Below, in pieces: positions 1-9,673 of a stretch of DNA of 64,000 bases. Within the stretch, counting starts at the first letter, position 1; each line of letters begins with the position of its first letter. Under the pieces are notes generated by a model that had not been told where the DNA came from, did not search any database, and saw only the letters and a list, made by a program, of their open reading frames with translations. A program made the translations under genes and the position numbers. Source of the stretch: Phycisphaeraceae bacterium (lineage in GTDB: Bacteria > Planctomycetota > Phycisphaerae > Phycisphaerales > UBA1924); the NCBI GenBank assembly GCA_020639235.1, contig JACKHC010000001.1, positions 992,001 through 1,056,000 on the forward strand, written 5' to 3'.

Positions 1-159
1 ACGCTCGACCGCTTCAATGCCGACGGGTGGTGGTGCAATGTCCGCAAGAGCAATACCGAGCCGCTCCTGCGGCTGAATCTTGAGGCCAAGGATGGCGCTA
101 CCATGGAGCGGGCGCTGGCGATGGTCACGCCGCTGCTCGGGACCAGAGTCGATCACTGA
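1..159 (+). CDS. Phosphomannomutase/phosphoglucomutase, C-terminal end (partial)
   Basis: The window opens inside a gene; frame 1 is open to the TGA at 157-159 and gives the last 52 residues. They contain R-K-S-N-T-E-P-L-L-R-L-N, the phosphate-binding loop of domain 4 in alpha-D-phosphohexomutases, with the usual N-L-E-A continuation. The family interconverts hexose 6- and 1-phosphates for sugar-nucleotide synthesis. The fragment cannot tell phosphomannomutase from phosphoglucomutase or phosphoglucosamine mutase, though R-S-N-T-E-P is most typical of the ManB/AlgC group. The next plus-strand gene starts 21 bases later and may be co-transcribed. Confidence 0.85.
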   Translation, partial: TLDRFNADGWWCNVRKSNTEPLLRLNLEAKDGATMERALAMVTPLLGTRVDH

Positions 160-180
160 TCACGCACGGAACGCACACGC

Positions 181-1698
181 ATGAATCTCAGCACCTTTCT
201 GGATCACTGGTCGATCGCCGAGAACCCGTTCAGGGCCGAGGAAGCGCGCCACGACTCCGTCTTTGCGCGCCTCGGTTCGCACACGACAGCGCACCCCGAT
301 TTCGAGAAGATCCTGGGCGATCCCGCGCGGCCGTCGACCGCCATCGTGTTCGGCGAGAAGGGATCGGGCAAGACCGCCATCCGATTGCAGATCGCCGAGC
401 GCGTCCGCGCGCACAACGAGTCCGTCCAATCCGGGCGCGTGCTCCTTGTGGCGTACGACGATCTGAACCCCTTCCTCGATCGGCTCGCCGAGCGGGCCGG
501 CCTGATGCCGAGCGACGCCACGCCGGGCGAACTCCTGAGCGTGCTTGAGGGCATCCGCCTCGTCGATCACATCGACGGGATTCTTCACGCCGGCATCACG
601 CCTTTCGTGGATGCGCTCATCGCGCAGAACTCGCGCGAGCTCCATCAACGGGCCCGCGCGGCCCCCATCTCCGCCCGCCGCGATCTGTACCTGCTGGCCG
701 CGCTCTACGACCTCTCGGGGGACACGCGCCTGCGCATGAAGGCGCTGCGCAAGCGCCTGAAAGTCCGGCGCAACACCGTCGCCCTGTGGTGGCGCGTCGC
801 GTGCCTGTTCGGGTGGATCCTGCCCGCGGCCGTGGCGTACGCGCATCTCAAGTGGACGCCCGACCCGCTGCCCGCCAAAGCGGTGTGGTACGCCTACGGC
901 GTCGCCGTCGCGCTCTGGGCCGTCCCGCTCTTCAAATGGGCGTTCTGGGACCGCTGGCGATCGTCGCGGCTCGGGCGACGGCTGGCGCGTCAACTCCGGA
1001 GCGTGCCACGCGGCGCCGAAGAACTGGCGGCGGCGCTGGAGATGCTCCACCCGCGCGACCGCGATCGCACTGTGCTCCCCTTTTCGGACTCCGACGATAC
1101 GCGCTACGCGCTGCTCGCCAAGTTCCGTCACGCGATGGCGGGCATGGGCGTCAGCGGCGTGATGGTCCTGATGGATCGGCTCGATGAGCCGACGCTGATC
1201 TCGGGCGATCCGGCGCGCATGCGCGCCGTCGTCTGGCCCATGTTCAACAACAAGTTCCTCCAGCAGGAGGGCATCGGCTTCAAGATGCTCCTGCCCATCG
1301 AGCTCCGCCACGAACTCTTCCGCGAGCGTGCCGGTTTCTTTCAGGAAGCGCGGCTCGACAAGCAGAACATGATCGAGCGCCTCGCATGGACCGGCGCGAC
1401 GCTCTACGACCTATGCAACGCGCGCCTCAACGCCTGCCGCGCCGCCGATGCGCCCGCGATGAGTCTCGCCGATTTGTTCGACGATGAGGTCTCCCGCGCC
1501 GACATCGTCGATGCGCTCGATCAGATGCGCCAGCCGCGAGACGCCTTCAAACTTCTGTACCAGTGCATGCTCGAGCATTGCTCCAACACGCCTCAGGAGC
1601 AGTCCCGGTGGCGCATCCCCCGCCTCACGCTCGACTCCGTGCGCCGGGCCCAGTCCGAACGCGTCGAGATGTTCTATCGTGGCGTACGCCCCGCCTGA
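181..1698 (+). CDS. P-loop ATPase with two central membrane segments, unknown role
   Basis: The 505-residue protein has a Walker A motif G-E-K-G-S-G-K-T at residues 58-65 and a plausible Walker B strand, V-L-M-D-R-L-D-E-P, near residues 328-337. Two hydrophobic segments lie near residues 203-222 and 235-255, between the Walker A region and the Walker B. This is an unusual layout, reminiscent of KAP-like NTPases, which also interrupt the P-loop domain with membrane helices. The start ATG lies 21 bases after the hexomutase stop, so the two may share a transcript. The gene converges on thiG with only 4 bases between stops. I do not recognise a specific function; KAP-like is inference from layout alone. 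Confidence 0.75.
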   Translation: MNLSTFLDHWSIAENPFRAEEARHDSVFARLGSHTTAHPDFEKILGDPARPSTAIVFGEKGSGKTAIRLQIAERVRAHNESVQSGRVLLVAYDDLNPFLDRLAERAGLMPSDATPGELLSVLEGIRLVDHIDGILHAGITPFVDALIAQNSRELHQRARAAPISARRDLYLLAALYDLSGDTRLRMKALRKRLKVRRNTVALWWRVACLFGWILPAAVAYAHLKWTPDPLPAKAVWYAYGVAVALWAVPLFKWAFWDRWRSSRLGRRLARQLRSVPRGAEELAAALEMLHPRDRDRTVLPFSDSDDTRYALLAKFRHAMAGMGVSGVMVLMDRLDEPTLISGDPARMRAVVWPMFNNKFLQQEGIGFKMLLPIELRHELFRERAGFFQEARLDKQNMIERLAWTGATLYDLCNARLNACRAADAPAMSLADLFDDEVSRADIVDALDQMRQPRDAFKLLYQCMLEHCSNTPQEQSRWRIPRLTLDSVRRAQSERVEMFYRGVRPA

Positions 1699-1702
1699 GC
1701 CC

Positions 1703-2557
1703 TCACTCCCCCGGGATGTAAGAGATCACGCCCTCCCACGGGCTGGACGCGGTGGCGTGCAATCGCTTGGGAATTCGGCCTGCAAGATAGGACTGCCGCC
1801 CCGCGATCGTCGCGTGCCGCATCGCGTGCGCCATCATCACCGCATCCGTCGCGTGCGCGATCGCGGTATTGAGCAGCACGCCATCGGCGCCCAGTTCCAT
1901 CGCCACCGATACATCCGATGCGCACCCGACGCCCGCGTCCACGATCACCGGATACTCGGGATCATTCTGCTTGAGCGTCTCCAAACACAGCACGATGTTG
2001 TTTCGATTCAGAACGCCCTGCCCCGAGCCGATGGGCGAGCCCGCCGGCATCACGCTCGCCGCGCCCGCTTCTTTTAATCGGCGTGCCATGATCGGGTCGT
2101 CGCTCGTGTAGCACAGCACATGGAAGCCGTCCTTCACCAACTGCTCGCACGCCTCGAGCGTGCCGACCGGGTCGGGCAGCAGCGTCTTCTTGTCGCCGAG
2201 CACTTCCAGTTTCACCCACGAGGCGCCCGGGTTGCCGATCTGGTCCAGAATCTCGCGTCCGAGGCGCGAGACGCGCACCGCGTCCTCCGCGCTGAAGCAC
2301 CCCGCAGTGTTCGGCAGAATCGTGTAGCGCGAGGTGTCGATGAAGTCGAGCAGCGACTCGCCGCGTTCATTCACCAACCGCTCGCGCCGCACCGCGACCG
2401 TCACGACTTCCGCGCCCGAAGCGTCCAGCGCCCGCTGCATCGTTGGATAATCACGGTACTTGCCCGTGCCGACAATGAGCCGCGAGGTGAACTCACGCCC
2501 CGCGATGCGGAACGCGCTCACGCCCGGCTCGGTGGTATGCGTCACGCTCATGCTCAA
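1703..2557 (-). CDS. thiG: Thiazole synthase ThiG
   Basis: ThiG condenses deoxyxylulose 5-phosphate, dehydroglycine and ThiS-thiocarboxylate into the thiazole phosphate moiety of thiamine. The 284-residue protein matches the TIM-barrel family along its length: the N-terminal R-L-I-V-G-T-G-K-Y segment, the Schiff-base lysine in W-V-K-L-E-V (about K116), the P-V-G-T-L-E-A segment and the C-terminal V-D-A-G-V-G phosphate-binding region followed by G-A-D-G-V-L-L-N-T-A-I. Its ATG overlaps the thiS stop by 4 bases (ATGA), so the pair is translationally coupled. It is the last gene of the long minus-strand array. Confidence 0.97.
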   Translation of the reverse strand: MSMSVTHTTEPGVSAFRIAGREFTSRLIVGTGKYRDYPTMQRALDASGAEVVTVAVRRERLVNERGESLLDFIDTSRYTILPNTAGCFSAEDAVRVSRLGREILDQIGNPGASWVKLEVLGDKKTLLPDPVGTLEACEQLVKDGFHVLCYTSDDPIMARRLKEAGAASVMPAGSPIGSGQGVLNRNNIVLCLETLKQNDPEYPVIVDAGVGCASDVSVAMELGADGVLLNTAIAHATDAVMMAHAMRHATIAGRQSYLAGRIPKRLHATASSPWEGVISYIPGE

Positions 2558-2754
2558 CCACCCCCCACGAGCGTGACGATTTCCACGCGGTCGCCGTCAC
2601 GCAGGTGATGGTCGGCGTGCGACTTCCTTGGAACGATCGACTTGTTGACCTCCACCGCGCAGGGCGCCTTGGCGAGGTTGTGGCGCTCGAGCAGGCGCGA
2701 CACCGTCGCGCTCTCCTCGATGGTTTCCGGCGTGCCGTTGACAATCACTTGCAT
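2554..2754 (-). CDS. thiS: Sulfur carrier protein ThiS
   Basis: This 66-residue ubiquitin-like protein carries sulfur as a C-terminal thiocarboxylate to ThiG. It begins M-Q-V-I-V-N-G, has the conserved V-E-V-N-K-S-I-V-P-R stretch, and ends D-G-D-R-V-E-I-V-T-L-V-G-G-G with the required terminal di-glycine. A longer reading from position 2859 would run into the upstream permease gene and add an arginine/proline-rich tail unlike the family, so I chose the ATG at 2754. It starts 16 bases after the permease stop and overlaps thiG by 4 bases. The tail is G-G-G, one glycine more than usual. Confidence 0.95.
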   Translation of the reverse strand: MQVIVNGTPETIEESATVSRLLERHNLAKAPCAVEVNKSIVPRKSHADHHLRDGDRVEIVTLVGGG

Positions 2755-2770
2755 GCCGCGATTGTAGCCG

Positions 2771-4573
2771 TCATCCCCTCCGCGGGATGGCCCGGGCCCG
2801 GACGCTCGTGGCGACAACCAGCCCGAGTGCCGCCGCCAGCGCCGCCCCTCCGCTGGCAATTACGACCATCAGAAACGCCTGCGGCGAGAGACGCTTGCCC
2901 ACGAAGTCGTAGTTGTCGGGGAAGTCGCCGTTGTAGCCGAAGTAGTCGCTCGGGATGCCGCCCGTGAGCGACTCATAGAGCATATAGAACGGATTGAGCG
3001 CGACAATCGCGCGCATGAGCCACAGTTCGCCGACATCCGTCTGTAGAATCGCGCCGAACACGAAGCCCATCACCATCGGAGCGCCCATCCACAGCCCCGC
3101 GGCCGTCACCATGTTCACGACCGACGCCGCGATCGGGCGCTTGAACATCGAACTCCAGAACAGGCCGGACGCCGCCAGGAAGATCGTCCACGCCGAGATC
3201 AGGAACACGATCTCGACTGTCGTATACCAACGCACAAACCCGAGAAGCGAGAAGAGCGAGAAGTACACCGCCAACAGGATCGGCACGGGCATCAGGCGCA
3301 CGATGCCCGCGATCAGTTTGCCCATCACGATGCGCCACGCCGGCAGGGGCGTGGTCATCAGGACGTCCCAGGTCCGCTTCTGGCGCTCCGTCGCGATCCG
3401 CGAAGTGGTCGACACCATCGCCATGAACAGCTGCGCGATGCCCAGCATGAGCAGCATCGCGTAGTGCAACGCTTCCCATTCCTGGTTGCTCCACGCGGTA
3501 TAGAACACCCACCCGAGGAAGCCGAGGATGATCAGCCCCATGATGCCCGCGGCCCACTTGTTGCCGACCCACTTCGTCCGCATCTCGTGCCAGAACACGG
3601 GGTCGTCAGAAACCGTCCGCGATACGCGCGATCGCGTTCCCTTTTTATGCTTGCGCTCGGATCGCACCGAGCCGCGCATGTGCGCCCGCATCGTTCGTCG
3701 GGTCAGCGCCACGGCTAGAAGATTGACAAGCGTTCCGAGCACGATCATGGAGCCCGTCGCCGAGAGCCAGATCTGCAGCGAACTTACCGGTATCCCCGCG
3801 CCGTTGGCGTTGCCCATGACAGCGCCCAGCGCCACCGCCGGACTGATGTGCGCCAGGACGCCCAAGACTCTTAGCCACGTGGCGCCCGGGCCGCCGCCCC
3901 CCGCGAGCGCCATGAACAGGACGGTGACCAGAATCGGACCGACAAAGACCGCCGCCGTGATGACCTCCGAGAGCACCATCACCGACCAGGGCCGCTTGTT
4001 CACCACCGAGAGCAGCAAGCCGACCGACGCCGCGAAGAACCCCGCGCCCATCGTGAGCGAAGCGCCCGCGACTACCGCTTCTGTTTCCAGACCCCCGAGC
4101 AGCCGCAGGAGCAACAGCGCCGGCAGCGTGAGCAGGCCGAGAATCACCAGTTGCACCATCCGGCTCGCCAGTTTGCCCATCACGATCTGCGCCGAGGTCA
4201 TGGGCGTGGTCATCAGCGCCGAGAGCGTCCGGTTGGCCGACTCCTCTGAGATGCACGCCGCCGTAAGCGCCGGCGCGATGAGCGTCACCACCACGAACTG
4301 CACCCAGACGATGGCCCACGCCAGTTGCGGCCCCACCAGCTGCATGTTCTGCAGCCGCTGCGCCACGCCTTCATGGCGCAACTCCTCCCAGTGGCCCCAC
4401 AGGAACAGCGACACCAGGCCCGCGATCGCCAGGGCGAAGAGCCCGCGCGTCCAGTAGGTCGACGCCCGCCGCCCGGAGGTGATTACTTCCTTGGCGAAGA
4501 TCGGCCCGAACAGAATCTTGTCCGGGCGGATCATCCAGAGCCACCGAGATGGGCGCGAACCCAGATCGCTCAT
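2771..4573 (-). CDS. ABC-2 type transporter permease, double-domain
   Basis: The 600-residue polytopic membrane protein has about a dozen hydrophobic segments. It contains two related halves: each carries a cytoplasmic segment of the type M-T-T-P (residues near 115 and 390) followed by an I-V-M-G-K-L helix start, the hallmark of ABC-2 permeases. The second copy is E-R-Q-K-R-T-W-D-V-L-M-T-T-P-L. The gene looks like an internal duplication that would form a whole channel from one chain. It overlaps the ATPase gene upstream by 4 bases (ATGA), so the two form one transporter. The substrate is unknown. Its placement with MoxR/DUF58/vWA genes recalls Gld/Nos-type ABC-2 systems, but this is only by analogy. 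Confidence 0.9.
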   Translation of the reverse strand: MSDLGSRPSRWLWMIRPDKILFGPIFAKEVITSGRRASTYWTRGLFALAIAGLVSLFLWGHWEELRHEGVAQRLQNMQLVGPQLAWAIVWVQFVVVTLIAPALTAACISEESANRTLSALMTTPMTSAQIVMGKLASRMVQLVILGLLTLPALLLLRLLGGLETEAVVAGASLTMGAGFFAASVGLLLSVVNKRPWSVMVLSEVITAAVFVGPILVTVLFMALAGGGGPGATWLRVLGVLAHISPAVALGAVMGNANGAGIPVSSLQIWLSATGSMIVLGTLVNLLAVALTRRTMRAHMRGSVRSERKHKKGTRSRVSRTVSDDPVFWHEMRTKWVGNKWAAGIMGLIILGFLGWVFYTAWSNQEWEALHYAMLLMLGIAQLFMAMVSTTSRIATERQKRTWDVLMTTPLPAWRIVMGKLIAGIVRLMPVPILLAVYFSLFSLLGFVRWYTTVEIVFLISAWTIFLAASGLFWSSMFKRPIAASVVNMVTAAGLWMGAPMVMGFVFGAILQTDVGELWLMRAIVALNPFYMLYESLTGGIPSDYFGYNGDFPDNYDFVGKRLSPQAFLMVVIASGGAALAAALGLVVATSVRARAIPRRG

Positions 4574-5496
4574 TGCACCTTGCCCTGCGTGATACGGAGG
4601 AACACATCCTCGAGCTTCGTCGAGATCGGTCGAAAGGCGTCGATCCGCACGTTGCTGCGCACCAGCCGCTCGATCAGGTCATGATGCCCGAGGGTCCCCG
4701 CGACGAGATCGACGACCATGTCGCCGTTCTCCTTGCGCACCGAGTCCACCAGATCGATCGATCGCAGCACGCGCTCGGCGTTGTCCGGGTCGCCCTCCAG
4801 GCGAATCGCGATGCGCTCGCCCACGCCCGCTTGCTTGAAGGCGTCATCCAGCGAACCCGAGAACAGCAGCGTGCCACGCTCGATGATGCCGATGCTCGTG
4901 CACATCTCATGCAGTTCAGACAGGATGTGCGACGACACGATGATCGTCTTGCCCATGCTCCGCAGTTCGGTCAACAGCGAGCGCATCTCGATCCGCGCCC
5001 GCGGGTCCAGCCCGGAGGCCGGCTCGTCGAGCAGCAGCACCTTCGGGTCGTGAATCAGCACCCGCGCCACGCCGAGCCGCTGCTGCATGCCGCGCGACAA
5101 TCCATCCACCATCGAGTCGCGCTTCTCGGTGAGGTCCGTCAGTTCCAGCACGCCGTCCACGATCGCGCGCCGCTTCTTCCGGGGGATCTCGAACGCCGAC
5201 GCGAAGAACTGAAGGTATTCGTCCACCGTCAGGTCGTCGTACACGCCGAGGAAGTCCGGCATGTACCCGATGATCCGGCGAATCGGGAAGGAGTGCGTCC
5301 GCACGTCCATTCCGTCCACATGGGCGCGGCCCGAGTCGGCCCGGAGGAGGCACGCCAGCACCTTCATCGTCGTCGACTTGCCTGCGCCGTTGGGGCCGAT
5401 GAAGCCGTACACCTCGCCCGCCGGCAGTTCGAGCGTGAAGTTGTTCAACGCCGTGAGCGAGCCGTACCGCACCGTCACGCCCTTCATATCGATCAT
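4570..5496 (-). CDS. ABC transporter ATP-binding protein (ABC-2 family)
   Basis: The 308-residue ATPase starts M-I-D-M-K-G-V-T-V-R-Y-G. It has Walker A G-P-N-G-A-G-K-S-T (34-42), signature L-S-R-G-M-Q-Q-R (133-140), Walker B V-L-L-L-D-E-P (153-159) and D-loop S-G-L-D-P. A Q-loop-like segment and a C-terminal regulatory tail of about 90 residues are present, as in ABC-2 exporters of the CcmA/DrrA group. The ATG at 5496 was chosen because it overlaps the stop of the upstream gene by 4 bases; a longer reading to 5745 encodes low-complexity sequence over the neighbour's coding region. It energises the double permease encoded next. Confidence 0.95.
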   Translation of the reverse strand: MIDMKGVTVRYGSLTALNNFTLELPAGEVYGFIGPNGAGKSTTMKVLACLLRADSGRAHVDGMDVRTHSFPIRRIIGYMPDFLGVYDDLTVDEYLQFFASAFEIPRKKRRAIVDGVLELTDLTEKRDSMVDGLSRGMQQRLGVARVLIHDPKVLLLDEPASGLDPRARIEMRSLLTELRSMGKTIIVSSHILSELHEMCTSIGIIERGTLLFSGSLDDAFKQAGVGERIAIRLEGDPDNAERVLRSIDLVDSVRKENGDMVVDLVAGTLGHHDLIERLVRSNVRIDAFRPISTKLEDVFLRITQGKVQ

Positions 5497-7622
5497 GATC
5501 CGCCCTCCGCTTCCACCGGGATCAGCATCCGCACGAGTCTCGTGGCGATGCTCCGCGACGCCTCGGTCACTCGGCCAAGATGAAACGCGACATCGCTCTC
5601 CGCCGACGGGAGCGTCAGGTACACCAGCGCCACACCCTCCGACGCCGCGGCCCGCGTCAGCGCTTCGCCCCGCCGATCCGCACCGGGCAGCATGAATGCC
5701 GCGTCGCTCACGCTCCCGTAGTACCGCCTGGATTGGCGACCCCATTCATCGAGTTCCGTCCGCGTCACGCCGTACGTCTGCGCCAGCGACTCGTTCCGCG
5801 ACCCCAGCGTCCACCTGGACTCCCCGGCATGCGTCGCCGCGTAGACCCGCTTGCCCCAGATCACCATCACCTGCTCCGCGTCGCTCGGCACGCCCTCCAG
5901 TTCGAGCGACACCGCCGAACCGCCCGATGCCACCAACCGCCCCGAATACTCGGGTGTCAGCCGGCACTCGTCCGTCATCGCGTTGAGCGTCCACACGCCC
6001 ATGTACACCCCGCCCGGCGTCGAGCCGACGCCCTGCACCGCGTTCACCGACAGCGCCCCGACCGGGCGCGCATCCCAGTCGCTCCGCGTCGCCGACGCCG
6101 AACGCCACCACGAGTCCGGCGCAGCGCCCTCGATGGTTCGCACGCCCGATCGGCCCGCGAAGAACGAGAGGACCCCGGACCGTGACGCCACGCCGTCGAT
6201 CGCGTTGATGTCCGTCACCGTCACCCGCGACTGCACGCTCGATGAGGTCCGCAGGAAGTTCGGCCCGAGATATGCGATCACGCCGACCAGCCCGATCCAA
6301 ACCAGCGCCGAGAGCCACGCGAGCCCCGACAGGCGCAGCCGGCGGAGCACGATCCTGTCCATCGGCCCGACCAGAACCGCCAGGACCGTCAGGATCGCCG
6401 CGAACACCAAGACCGGGAACCGGGTATCGAGCCCCATCCCGTCCGCGACCGCGTTGACGATCGCGTTCATCGACGCCACGCGCCTCGAAGTGGAGAACCA
6501 CGCGTACTCGTCGTCCGGTGCGAGTTTTTTCGAATCGATCATCGGCTCCAGCGCTTCGCGCCACACCGACGCCTTCTCGCCCCATGGGTATATGTCCCCC
6601 GGATCGTCCGCGAGAATCATCACCCAGCCGAGCCCCGAGATGCCGTAGGCCATCGCGTCGATACCCCGATCCGACGATGCATCCGGCGGCACCGATTGCG
6701 GCGCCTCGAAGATCAACGGCTCGGTGCTCGTGACCTCCTCGGCGAAATCCGGCGCACGGATCGTCGCCACCGTCCACCCGCGCCGTGCTCCGCTCTTGGT
6801 CAGTGAGAGGCGGGGCCTGCCCGACACCCGATCCCGCTCCACGCGCACCGGCGCGCCGCCGTCCAGCCAACTCAGGTCCGGATTCGCGCTGTCCGCCACG
6901 AACATCAGCCGGCCGCCCACAGAGACCCATTCGGCGATCGCCTGCTGCTGCACCGTGTCGAGCGAAGCAAACTCGCTCTGCACGATCACCAGCGTGTCCA
7001 CGCCCTCGAAGGCCATCGCCTTTGTCGGGAGCGACGACGCCAGCGCGCCCGTTACCGTTATCTGGGACAGGCCCTTGAATCGCTCATACCCCATCGACCA
7101 GGTCTGCGAGGCGATCCGGAGCGTTGATCGCCCGACATACACCATCAGGTGCCCGTCGCCGTTCACGAACTTCGAGAAGAACCGGATCGAGTCGTTGCGC
7201 CCGTCTTCGGAATACCGCGCCGTCCGAAGCGTCTTGCCGCTCCGATCCACCAGCGCAACACGCATCCACCGCTCGTCTGGACGCCTACTCGAGTCCTCGA
7301 CGATCGGCACGCACACATCCACGAAGGTCGTCTTCTTGGGTGTCGCGCCGAAGGGTGCCTCGACCGTCATGTCCGTCGCCATCCCCCGGCCGATCTCGAC
7401 GCGCACGACACCGTCCGCCGGCGCTGAACCGCCCGTAATCTGCACACGCACCGGGCACCACGCGCCCATCTTGACCATCTGCCCGAGCCCGATCTCCGCC
7501 GTGAAACTCGGCCTCGGATCGTCCTGCGTCGATTGTCTCGCGAGGGCGGGCGCCGACAGTACCGTGAGCGCTGCGCAGAGCGCCGCCGACACCGCCCGTA
7601 ATCGCAACCAGCATCGACTCAC
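5493..7622 (-). CDS. Exported large membrane-anchored protein, function unknown
   Basis: From the GTG at 7622 the product is 709 residues. That start overlaps the upstream TGA (GTGA) and puts a clean signal peptide at the N terminus, with alanine-rich hydrophobic core and A-L-A-R-Q cleavage region. A longer ATG start at 7691 would overlap the upstream gene by 73 bases and bury the signal. The body is predicted periplasmic with hydrophobic segments near residues 410-430 and 445-465. It has no motif I can name. An A-M-A-Y-G-I-S-G-L-G-W-V segment and the neighbours (BatA-like protein upstream, ABC-2 ATPase downstream) suggest a partner in the same membrane complex. Confidence 0.8.
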   Translation of the reverse strand: MSRCWLRLRAVSAALCAALTVLSAPALARQSTQDDPRPSFTAEIGLGQMVKMGAWCPVRVQITGGSAPADGVVRVEIGRGMATDMTVEAPFGATPKKTTFVDVCVPIVEDSSRRPDERWMRVALVDRSGKTLRTARYSEDGRNDSIRFFSKFVNGDGHLMVYVGRSTLRIASQTWSMGYERFKGLSQITVTGALASSLPTKAMAFEGVDTLVIVQSEFASLDTVQQQAIAEWVSVGGRLMFVADSANPDLSWLDGGAPVRVERDRVSGRPRLSLTKSGARRGWTVATIRAPDFAEEVTSTEPLIFEAPQSVPPDASSDRGIDAMAYGISGLGWVMILADDPGDIYPWGEKASVWREALEPMIDSKKLAPDDEYAWFSTSRRVASMNAIVNAVADGMGLDTRFPVLVFAAILTVLAVLVGPMDRIVLRRLRLSGLAWLSALVWIGLVGVIAYLGPNFLRTSSSVQSRVTVTDINAIDGVASRSGVLSFFAGRSGVRTIEGAAPDSWWRSASATRSDWDARPVGALSVNAVQGVGSTPGGVYMGVWTLNAMTDECRLTPEYSGRLVASGGSAVSLELEGVPSDAEQVMVIWGKRVYAATHAGESRWTLGSRNESLAQTYGVTRTELDEWGRQSRRYYGSVSDAAFMLPGADRRGEALTRAAASEGVALVYLTLPSAESDVAFHLGRVTEASRSIATRLVRMLIPVEAEGGS

Positions 7623-9673
7623 AGATGGACCTTCCGGTTGTACACGAACCACTCCAGCATGAGGACGCCCAGCGCCGCCAGCAGGATCCACGGCCAGAGC
7701 CGCTTGTTCTCCCGCTGCCCGGAGTTGTTGGCATTCTCCGCCGCGATCTTTCCGCTGGGCAGGTCCAGCTGCGACGCCGACGCGATCCGCGACTCCCGCG
7801 CATCACCCAGATTCACCGCGATCGTCCGCGTCGGACGCCCGCCGATCACCGGATCTCGCGGCCCCGGTGCCCCGCTCCAACTCAGCGTGTACAGCCCGAT
7901 ACGCTCGATCGGCCCGAAGGACACCCGCCCGTCCGCGCCGGCCCGCAATGTGATCTCGTTCCCCGACGGCGGTTTGAGCCGCGCCTCGGTCACAGACTCC
8001 GGGAGCCGCTCCGTCAGGATGTCGCCCGGCTGCAGCGCCGCGGCGCCCGCGGCCCCGCCCTCGTCCCCCACGAACCGCACCGCCTGGCTCAGGAACAGGA
8101 TGTACCCCGGATCGAGCGGCCAGGTCGAGCGCGACATGTCGAATGTCACCACCAGCGCATTGGTCGCGCCGCGCGAAGCATCGATGATCGCCGGCCCCGC
8201 GCCCGTCGACGCCAGCACACGCACCTCGCGCCCCGCCTCGATCTCCGGCGCGTTGCCGATCACGATCCCGGAGAGCGACAGATACCGAAGCGACGGGTGA
8301 TCGCGCTGCCAATCGACGAAACCCGTCGTCTTGATCGTGCGCCCCGTGTCACTCAGGCCCGCCACCGCGGGCGTCTTGCCGATGATAATGTAGTTGCCCG
8401 GGGGCAACGCCAGTTCTGACCCCGCGCCCTCACTCGGCTCCAGCGCCGGCAGCCAGTTGTCCAGCACATACACATCGTATTTCGCCAGATCATCCGCGTC
8501 GCGCAGCCGCTGGTACTCCGCGCTGGAGATCGTGTCGATGTTCGACACGCCGATCGCGTTGAGCGCGTTGCGCAGGTAATAGTTGCCGTTGGTCACCAGC
8601 GCCACCGAGAGCCGCTTGGCGGGCGGGATCACCAGCCGCGCCGTGTCGTCCGCCGTCAGCGCATCGCCCTGCGGGATGCGCACCGTCACAATCGCGGCCT
8701 CCGTCCGATCCAGTTGGAACACGACGCCGCCCCGCCCCGGCCCCTCCTCCGTCGCGCCGCCGACGCTCGCGCTCTTGACCATCCCGATCGCGCCGTCGAT
8801 CCCGAACTCCACATCCACCGTCCGCGCTTTCGGGTCCGTGCTCTGCAGGCCGATGAACACGCTCACCCGCTCCGGGCGGTCGTACGAACGCTCCGCGCCA
8901 ATCGCGGTGATGCCCACATTCACGGCATCGTCGGTCCCCACCGACGTGTATCGGAACTCCGACTCCGGATGCTTCTCGACCACATCCAGGTGCGAGATCG
9001 ACCCATCGGAAAACAGTGCGATCGGTGCGCCGGGCAGGTACTGCACATCGTTCTTGCCCGAGCCCGTCTCGACCTCGACCGTCGTCGGCCGAACAAACGG
9101 CCCCGCTACGCGCATCACATCTGAGAAGTCCGTCGGCTCATCCGTCGGCTCAATCGCTTCGATCGCCTCCCGCAGGCGTGCCTTGCTCGCGGTGTACGGC
9201 TGCACGATCTCCGCGGTCGTCCCGAAGGCCACCACCATCGCCTGGTCGCCGCCGCCCGCGCTCAGCACACCCCCGTCTCGCATCGAGTCCACAAGCACCA
9301 GCGCCTGCTGCTTGGCGCGGTCGAGCCGTGTCGCCGTGGACCCGTCGATCGTCTCGTCCGTCGTGCTCATGCTCGCCGACCGGTCGATGATGATTACCGT
9401 CCGGTTCGCGGGCGGCGCCTCGCCCGCCATCCGCGGCTGGGCGATCGCAAGCAGCGCGCCCGCCAGCACCAGCATCTGCAACAGCAACAGGATGTTCCGG
9501 CGCAGTTTCTGGAACGGCGCGTTCGCCTGCACATCCTGAATCGCCTTCTTCCACAGGAGCGTCGTCGAGACCTCCATGTCCCGCCGGCGCAGCTTCAGGA
9601 AGTACAGAATCAGCAACGAAGGCACCGTGATCGCCGCCGCGATTCCCGCGAGTCCGGGCGTGAGCCAACTCAT
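7619..9673 (-). CDS. BatA-like membrane protein with vWA domain
   Basis: The 684-residue protein begins M-S-W-L-T-P-G and has the BatA N-terminal signature: a hydrophobic helix leading to L-Y-F-L-K-L-R-R-R, then a second helix, then a von Willebrand A domain with MIDAS motif D-R-S-A-S-M-S near residue 100. A second region near 340-450 resembles a glutamine-amidotransferase-like fold, and a C-terminal helix ends at K-V-H-L. Its ATG at 9673 overlaps the DUF58 stop by 4 bases; the longer reading to 9769 lies inside the DUF58 gene. vWA/BatA proteins act with MoxR ATPases and DUF58 proteins, both encoded just upstream. Confidence 0.92.
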   Translation of the reverse strand: MSWLTPGLAGIAAAITVPSLLILYFLKLRRRDMEVSTTLLWKKAIQDVQANAPFQKLRRNILLLLQMLVLAGALLAIAQPRMAGEAPPANRTVIIIDRSASMSTTDETIDGSTATRLDRAKQQALVLVDSMRDGGVLSAGGGDQAMVVAFGTTAEIVQPYTASKARLREAIEAIEPTDEPTDFSDVMRVAGPFVRPTTVEVETGSGKNDVQYLPGAPIALFSDGSISHLDVVEKHPESEFRYTSVGTDDAVNVGITAIGAERSYDRPERVSVFIGLQSTDPKARTVDVEFGIDGAIGMVKSASVGGATEEGPGRGGVVFQLDRTEAAIVTVRIPQGDALTADDTARLVIPPAKRLSVALVTNGNYYLRNALNAIGVSNIDTISSAEYQRLRDADDLAKYDVYVLDNWLPALEPSEGAGSELALPPGNYIIIGKTPAVAGLSDTGRTIKTTGFVDWQRDHPSLRYLSLSGIVIGNAPEIEAGREVRVLASTGAGPAIIDASRGATNALVVTFDMSRSTWPLDPGYILFLSQAVRFVGDEGGAAGAAALQPGDILTERLPESVTEARLKPPSGNEITLRAGADGRVSFGPIERIGLYTLSWSGAPGPRDPVIGGRPTRTIAVNLGDARESRIASASQLDLPSGKIAAENANNSGQRENKRLWPWILLAALGVLMLEWFVYNRKVHL

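Noticed and set aside
4549..5583. Long plus-strand open frames opposite the ABC transporter genes
   Set aside because: They are antisense artefacts of GC-rich third positions: Arg/His/Pro-rich, no domain, fully covered by well-supported genes on minus.
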